Of a stretch of 64,000 nucleotides of DNA, positions 63,409 through 64,000 are shown piece after piece (within the stretch, counting starts at the first letter, position 1; the number at the start of each line of letters is the position of its first letter). The stretch is from positions 186,001 through 250,000 of the forward strand of contig NZ_JACSQL010000005.1 of NCBI RefSeq assembly GCF_014836635.1, read 5' to 3'. A model generated the notes under the pieces. That model was not told where the DNA came from, did no database searches, and worked only from the letters and a program-made list of their open reading frames with translations. Both the position numbers and the translations under genes were made by a program. This DNA comes from Paenibacillus gallinarum. GTDB lineage: Bacteria > Bacillota > Bacilli > Paenibacillales > Paenibacillaceae.

Positions 63409-64000
63409 TTGGAACGCCAAATCTGGAGCAGATTTATTACGAAGCCATTTGTATTCTTCACCTTAATTATGATTATAAAAAGCTACCTGACTTGGTATGC
63501 CATCTTTGACAACATTCCTTTCTGGCAACCTTTACTCACCGAGGTTCCTTTTGTATGGCTTATTTTTTGTTTTATTGAGCGCTTTTCTCATAAACGTAAA
63601 ATCGGCTATTACATGATTGCCAATCTTGTCATTACCATCGTTTTCTTTGCTGCCATTATGTACTACAAATATTATGGAGTCATCGTTACATATCATGCAC
63701 TAGCTCAAGTGAATCAAGTTACTTCCGTCAACAGCAGTGTTTTCTCTCTGCTTGCACCCTATTATCTGCTTATCTTTGTTGATGTTATTGTGCTTAGTGT
63801 TTATTACATTCAGCGCAAGATTAGGCAAAAGAAACAGGGTTCTAGATCAACCATAACCTTGCCTCGTATAGGTAAGCGGACGGCTGTCATTATCTTTGCT
63901 TTTTCTGCGCTGCTGACCCTCTATAACATTTGGCCGAATCGTGCCAGTATGAACGAGCTGAATCAAGCGGAATCGATGGGGATACTTAATTACGAGGCTT
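63409..64000 (+). CDS. LTA-synthase-family membrane sulfatase (3' part missing)
   Basis: The first 197 codons of a lipoteichoic-acid-synthase-like protein; it runs off the right edge. TTG at 63409 lies seven bases after AGGAGG. Five membrane helices are visible (about 10-28, 41-57, 70-90, 118-140, 160-178), ending in LYNIWPNRASMNELNQAES, which matches the stretch before the extracellular sulfatase domain of LtaS/YfnI-type enzymes. The catalytic Thr and metal ligands lie beyond the window, so activity and exact paralogue cannot be judged. Confidence 0.82.
   Translation, partial: MERQIWSRFITKPFVFFTLIMIIKSYLTWYAIFDNIPFWQPLLTEVPFVWLIFCFIERFSHKRKIGYYMIANLVITIVFFAAIMYYKYYGVIVTYHALAQVNQVTSVNSSVFSLLAPYYLLIFVDVIVLSVYYIQRKIRQKKQGSRSTITLPRIGKRTAVIIFAFSALLTLYNIWPNRASMNELNQAESMGILNYEA

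Noticed and set aside
1..64000. CRISPR arrays, tRNA or rRNA genes, prophage or insertion sequences
   Set aside because: I looked for regular direct repeats with spacers, clover-leaf and rRNA motifs, integrases and transposases, and found none.

Overview
The window looks like chromosomal DNA from an endospore-forming, low-to-moderate GC Gram-positive bacterium, most like Paenibacillus. The grounds are a GerA/GerC/GerB spore-germinant operon, strong AGGAGG ribosome sites with frequent GTG and TTG starts, a bacterial nitric oxide synthase without a reductase domain, an LTA-synthase-type protein, and YwdH-, HmoB- and YrhK-like proteins typical of Bacillales. The species assignment is inference. 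I saw no tRNA, rRNA, CRISPR array, phage or insertion sequence. The layout is that of an ordinary, densely packed chromosome with short operons.

Layout. 1-9.9 kb (mostly minus strand): a DEAD-box helicase cut by the window edge, aldehyde dehydrogenase, a phasin-like protein with an AarF/UbiB kinase, a ThuA-like protein, a CNNM/CorC membrane protein, HemD, DoxX, and a BlaI/M56 sensor pair. 10-13 kb: catalase, an OmpR-type regulator with a degenerate receiver, and PerR. 13-17.3 kb: the germination operon, order A-C-B. 17.4-22 kb: an aldo/keto reductase, a coupled XRE regulator and membrane protein, a deaminase for S-adenosylhomocysteine/methylthioadenosine, and a MerR-methyltransferase fusion. 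22-29.2 kb: a DUF438/hemerythrin/PAS protein, an MHYT-PAS-GGDEF-EAL protein and a large GH3 glycosidase. 29.5-36.5 kb: a Rieske oxidoreductase, a YrhK-like protein, a PadR-DUF1700-DUF4097 envelope operon, a second FAD oxidoreductase and an aldo/keto reductase. 36.7-40.5 kb: the potABCD polyamine importer. 40.9-45.6 kb: nitric oxide synthase, Dps, a HAD phosphatase and a nucleoside hydrolase. 45.8-54.7 kb: an MMPL exporter with TetR, a lipid kinase, and a MarR-controlled heterodimeric ABC exporter. 55-64 kb: glucuronate isomerase, pyrK-pyrD, a metallo-beta-lactamase-fold hydrolase with a coupled membrane protein, an XPD-like helicase-nuclease, a heme monooxygenase, a non-coding block, and an LTA-synthase-like gene cut by the right edge.

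How the genes work together. Oxidative and nitrosative stress is a recurring theme. katA, dps and perR each carry a PerR-box-like inverted repeat, and katA and dps share a matching extended -10 promoter. The PerR protein has Glu where Bacillus subtilis PerR has its Asp104 metal ligand, which bears on whether it senses peroxide. The MerR-methyltransferase gene and the adjacent deaminase gene each sit behind a classic 19-bp-spacer MerR promoter, suggesting one regulon that both makes and removes S-adenosylhomocysteine. Catabolite control (cre-like sites) is visible upstream of the GH3 and uxaC genes.

The least explained stretches are nested inverted repeats in the leader of the DUF438 gene (22106-22236) and a GC-richer non-coding block (about 62968-63295) that can fold into long-range paired stems behind a possible minus-strand promoter.
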